From JBGLNJ01 sp964353405 (GTDB lineage Bacteria > Chloroflexota > Anaerolineae > Fen-1058), in contig CAYGWJ010000338.1 of assembly GCA_964353405.1 (NCBI GenBank), forward strand, positions 1-8,105: DNA of 8,105 nt. Reading direction: 5' to 3'. The notes beneath the pieces were generated by a model, which did not search any database, had not been told where the DNA came from, and saw only the letters and a list, made by a program, of their open reading frames with translations. The position numbers and the translations under genes are program-made. Position 1 is the first letter of the stretch; each line of letters starts with the position of its first letter. Below, in pieces: positions 6,098 to 8,105 of this stretch.

Positions 6098-6669
6098 TTG
6101 AGCGACAAGCACAAGCTTTTGGCGCAGGCGCGCCGCTTCGACCAGGATGCGCTCAGCCAGATTCACGACCAATATTACGCCCCGATCTTTCGCTATGCCC
6201 TGTATCGCGCGGGCGATCGAGAGACCGCCGAGGACATTGCCAGCGAAGTTTTCGCGCGGCTGTTGCAGGGGCTGCGCTCCGGCGCCGGCCCCAAGACGAC
6301 GCTCGTGGGCTGGCTGTTCGGTGTGGCTGCGCACGTGGTGAGCGACCACTTTCGCCAGACTTTCGCCAGACTTTTCGCTCGCCGACGGTTGAGTTGGATG
6401 ATGTGCTGACGGATTACGATGATACTCCTTCGACGCTCACACTTGCGGCGTTGGAGCGTGAGGAACTGCGGCAAGCAGTGTTGTCATTGACAGAGGAACA
6501 GCAGCATGTGATCGCTTTGCGCTTCGGTCAAGAGATGCCCATCCAGGAGGTGGCACGGATGATGGGCAAGACCGAGGGCGCCATCAAGCAGCTTCAGGCG
6601 CGAGCGATTGCGGCGCTGGCGCGGCAGATCAAACGAGACAAACGGGTTTCTTGTCTCTTGCTCACTTGA
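6098..6669 (+). pseudogene. ECF-type RNA polymerase sigma factor, frameshifted by an 11-bp tandem duplication
   Basis: The gene encodes both parts of a sigma70-family (ECF-like) factor but in two frames. In the first frame, from a TTG at 6098 with AAGGAG ten bases upstream, comes region 2: FDQDALSQIHDQYY, then ETAEDIASEVFARLL (core-binding helix), then GWLFGVAAHVVSDHFR. That frame runs out at TGA 6407-6409. Region 4 (LSLTEEQQHVIALRFGQE, then EVARMMGKTEGAIKQLQARA helix-turn-helix) follows in the -1 frame and ends at 6669. Between them TTTCGCCAGAC is repeated exactly (6350-6360, 6361-6371). Removing one copy restores a single frame of about 186 aa reading SDHFRQTFRSPTVELDD across the join. An ATG at 6008 is in frame but lacks a ribosome site and adds an unconvincing 30 residues. 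A GTG at 6403 overlaps the early stop and could allow reinitiation of the region 4 half. Sequencing error cannot be excluded. Confidence 0.85.
6350..6371 (+). repeat. 11-bp tandem duplication in the sigma factor gene
   Basis: Two perfect adjacent copies of TTTCGCCAGAC. Eleven is not a multiple of three, so the second copy shifts the reading frame exactly where the sigma factor ORF breaks. Confidence 0.95.
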
Positions 6670-6694
6670 CCAATCCTCCAAGCGCAGCTACAAT
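6666..6694 (+). promoter_or_regulatory. Sigma70-like promoter of the SPT-like gene
   Basis: TTGACC (6666-6671) and TACAAT (6689-6694) are separated by exactly 17 bases; each box is one mismatch from consensus. The -35 box overlaps the stop codon of the broken sigma gene. The predicted start near 6701 leaves a leader of about 80 bases before the SPT-like ATG. Confidence 0.65.
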
Positions 6695-6780
6695 GGTCAT
6701 GTAAAATTCTCACCCATGCAGAGTGGCCCGAAAACTTACGAGAAGCCTCAACCCTAGACTCTCCACACAGGAGGTTCCCA

Positions 6781-7965
6781 ATGGATCTCTTTGACAAGTG
6801 CCAAACCTTTACCATCGCCAGGGAAGCGATAGCCGCCGGGATTTATCCCTACTTTACCGTGCTCGACGACAACAGCGAAGGCACGGAAGTTGTCATTCGT
6901 GGGCGCAAGGTCATCATGATCGGCTCGAACAACTACCTGGGGCTGACGACCGACCCGCGTGTCCGTCAGGCGGCTGTCGAAGCCACCAGAAAGTATGGCA
7001 CGAGCTGCACGGGCAGCCGCTTTCTCAACGGCACGCTCGAGCTGCACGTCGAAGCCGAGCGGCGGCTGGCCAAGTTTGTTGGCAAAGAAGCCGCGTTGGT
7101 GTTCTCGACCGGCATGCAGACCAACCTGGGCACGATCAGCGCGTTGGTGTGCAAAGACGATGTCGTCATCATCGACAAAGAAGATCACGCCAGCATCGTG
7201 GACGGCTGCCGATTGGCCCTGGGCGAGATGAAGCGCTACATCCACAACGACATGGGCTCGCTGGAAAGGGTGCTGCAGGCCTGTCCCGACAGCGCGGGCA
7301 AACTCGTCGTGGTGGACGGCGTATTTTCGATGGGCGGTGACATTGCGCCGTTGCCCGAGATTGCGGCGCTGTGCAAGAAATATGGCGCGCGGCTGATGGT
7401 AGATGACGCTCACTCGCTGGGCGTGCTGGGCGACCACGGACGCGGCACGGCGGATCACTTTCACCTGACCGACCAGGTGGACCTCATCATGGGCACGTTC
7501 AGCAAGTCGTTCGCGTCGCTGGGCGGCTTTATCGCCGGCGATGATGTGGTCATGCACTATGTCCAGCATCACGCGCGCAGTTTCATGTTCAGCGCCTCGA
7601 TCCCGGCCGCCAACGTCGCCGCCGTGCTGGCTGCGCTCGACATCATGGAGAGCGAGCCCGAGCGCATTCAGAAACTGTGGCACAACACGGAAAAGATACG
7701 CGCCGGTTTCAAGGCGTTGGGCTTCGATACCGGCGCGAGCGTAACGCCCGTCATCCCGATCTATATCGGCGAAGACATGCGGACCGTCTTTGCCTGGAAC
7801 GCGTTGTTCCAGGCCGGCGTTTACACCAATACCGTTCTCCCGCCTGCGGTACCGCCCAACAAATCGCTGCTGCGCACCAGTTACATGGCGACGCACACGG
7901 ACGAGCAGCTGGATCGTGTGTTGGGCATCTTTGAAAAAGTCGGCAAAGAGATTGGGTTGATCTAA
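6781..7965 (+). CDS. Alpha-oxoamine synthase, serine palmitoyltransferase-like (PLP-dependent)
   Basis: This 394-aa cytoplasmic enzyme is a fold-type I PLP enzyme of the alpha-oxoamine synthase family, which condenses an amino acid with an acyl-CoA or acyl-ACP and releases CO2. Key residues are visible: SNNYLGL near 49-55, H136 (DHAS) stacking on PLP, D208 and H211 (DDAHS), and the Schiff-base lysine K242 in GTFSKSFAS. The N-terminal AGIYPYF (19-25), GSRFLNGTLELH, and the VDGVFSM...GD segment resemble bacterial serine palmitoyltransferase-like proteins more than BioF or glycine C-acetyltransferase; this is from memory of those sequences. If so it would make 3-ketodihydrosphingosine-type long-chain bases for sphingolipids. 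AONS (bioF) or Kbl activity remains possible, and there are no biotin genes nearby. AGGAGG six bases before the ATG fixes the start. It has its own strong promoter and no detectable terminator follows. Confidence 0.9.
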   Translation: MDLFDKCQTFTIAREAIAAGIYPYFTVLDDNSEGTEVVIRGRKVIMIGSNNYLGLTTDPRVRQAAVEATRKYGTSCTGSRFLNGTLELHVEAERRLAKFVGKEAALVFSTGMQTNLGTISALVCKDDVVIIDKEDHASIVDGCRLALGEMKRYIHNDMGSLERVLQACPDSAGKLVVVDGVFSMGGDIAPLPEIAALCKKYGARLMVDDAHSLGVLGDHGRGTADHFHLTDQVDLIMGTFSKSFASLGGFIAGDDVVMHYVQHHARSFMFSASIPAANVAAVLAALDIMESEPERIQKLWHNTEKIRAGFKALGFDTGASVTPVIPIYIGEDMRTVFAWNALFQAGVYTNTVLPPAVPPNKSLLRTSYMATHTDEQLDRVLGIFEKVGKEIGLI

Positions 7966-8039
7966 CGTAACCGTTGCGCAACCAGGACTCAAGTCGTCTC
8001 TGGCCGCAAGAAATCCAAACTCTTGAAGAATGGCAACAC

Positions 8040-8105
8040 ATGCTGAAACGCGACTTGCCCCGACAGGAGCAGGAGTGCACCGGTATACGGGCCGAGTTCA
8101 TCAAA
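8040..8105 (+). CDS. Possible start of an unidentified gene, cut by the right edge
   Basis: From the ATG at 8040 a frame is open to the window end (22 codons, beginning MLKRDLPRQEQE). The same frame extends upstream without a stop to a TTG at 7974. There is no convincing ribosome site before either start. The reading is charged and plausible as protein, but it is too short to recognise, and another frame from an ATG at 8030 is also open to the edge. Confidence 0.2.
   Translation, partial: MLKRDLPRQEQECTGIRAEFIK

Noticed and set aside
6369..6380. Programmed -1 frameshift in the sigma gene at CTTTTC
   Set aside because: No good slippery heptamer or following structure is evident, and the exact 11-bp duplication explains the frame change fully.
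7973..7982. Palindrome GTTGCGCAAC as terminator of the SPT-like gene
   Set aside because: It lacks a loop and a T-run; at most a chance palindrome or protein site.
6754..7992. 412-codon minus-strand frame opposite the SPT-like gene
   Set aside because: Composition (many His, Arg, Val, Gln) is typical of an antisense shadow; the plus strand has the conserved PLP enzyme.

Overview
The window is a GC-rich, gene-dense stretch of bacterial chromosome. It reads like an anaerobe that uses the methyl branch of the Wood-Ljungdahl pathway. The combination of MetV/MetF with HdrC-HdrB-type iron-sulfur proteins, a rubrerythrin, LmbE-type deacetylase, TTG starts and an ECF-type sigma factor would fit an uncultured Chloroflexota (for example Anaerolineae). 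That placement is inference from gene content and remembered protein resemblance, not a search result.

Left two-thirds (about 147-4926), minus strand, transcribed right to left: metV (methylene-THF reductase C-terminal/zinc and Fe-S partner) - metF (methylene-THF reductase) - rubrerythrin - metallophosphoesterase (TTG start) - fused HdrC-HdrB protein. Gaps between these genes are short (4, 27, 73 and 13 bases), most have clear Shine-Dalgarno sites, and a strong intrinsic terminator follows the hdrCB stop. Immediately beyond that terminator, with no room for an ordinary promoter, lies a small HdrC-like dicluster ferredoxin with an altered first cluster. The set looks like an electron-transfer and 5,10-methylene-THF reduction unit with oxidative-stress protection. 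HdrA, MvhD and hydrogenase genes are not in the window.

Divergent intergenic region (4927-5215): two overlapping sigma70-like promoters face the metV operon, followed by direct and inverted repeats in the leader that look like operator sites. A TATAAT box faces the other way toward a PIG-L/LmbE deacetylase.

Right third (5216-8105), plus strand: PIG-L deacetylase; an ECF-type sigma factor gene broken by an exact 11-bp tandem duplication; a very good promoter whose -35 overlaps the sigma gene's stop; then a PLP-dependent alpha-oxoamine synthase that most resembles bacterial serine palmitoyltransferase-like enzymes; and possibly the start of another gene at the right edge. The two halves have no obvious functional link. 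The most notable observations are the sigma factor frameshift duplication, the terminator placed between hdrCB and the odd small hdrC, and the hairpin that overlaps the ribosome binding site of the metallophosphoesterase.
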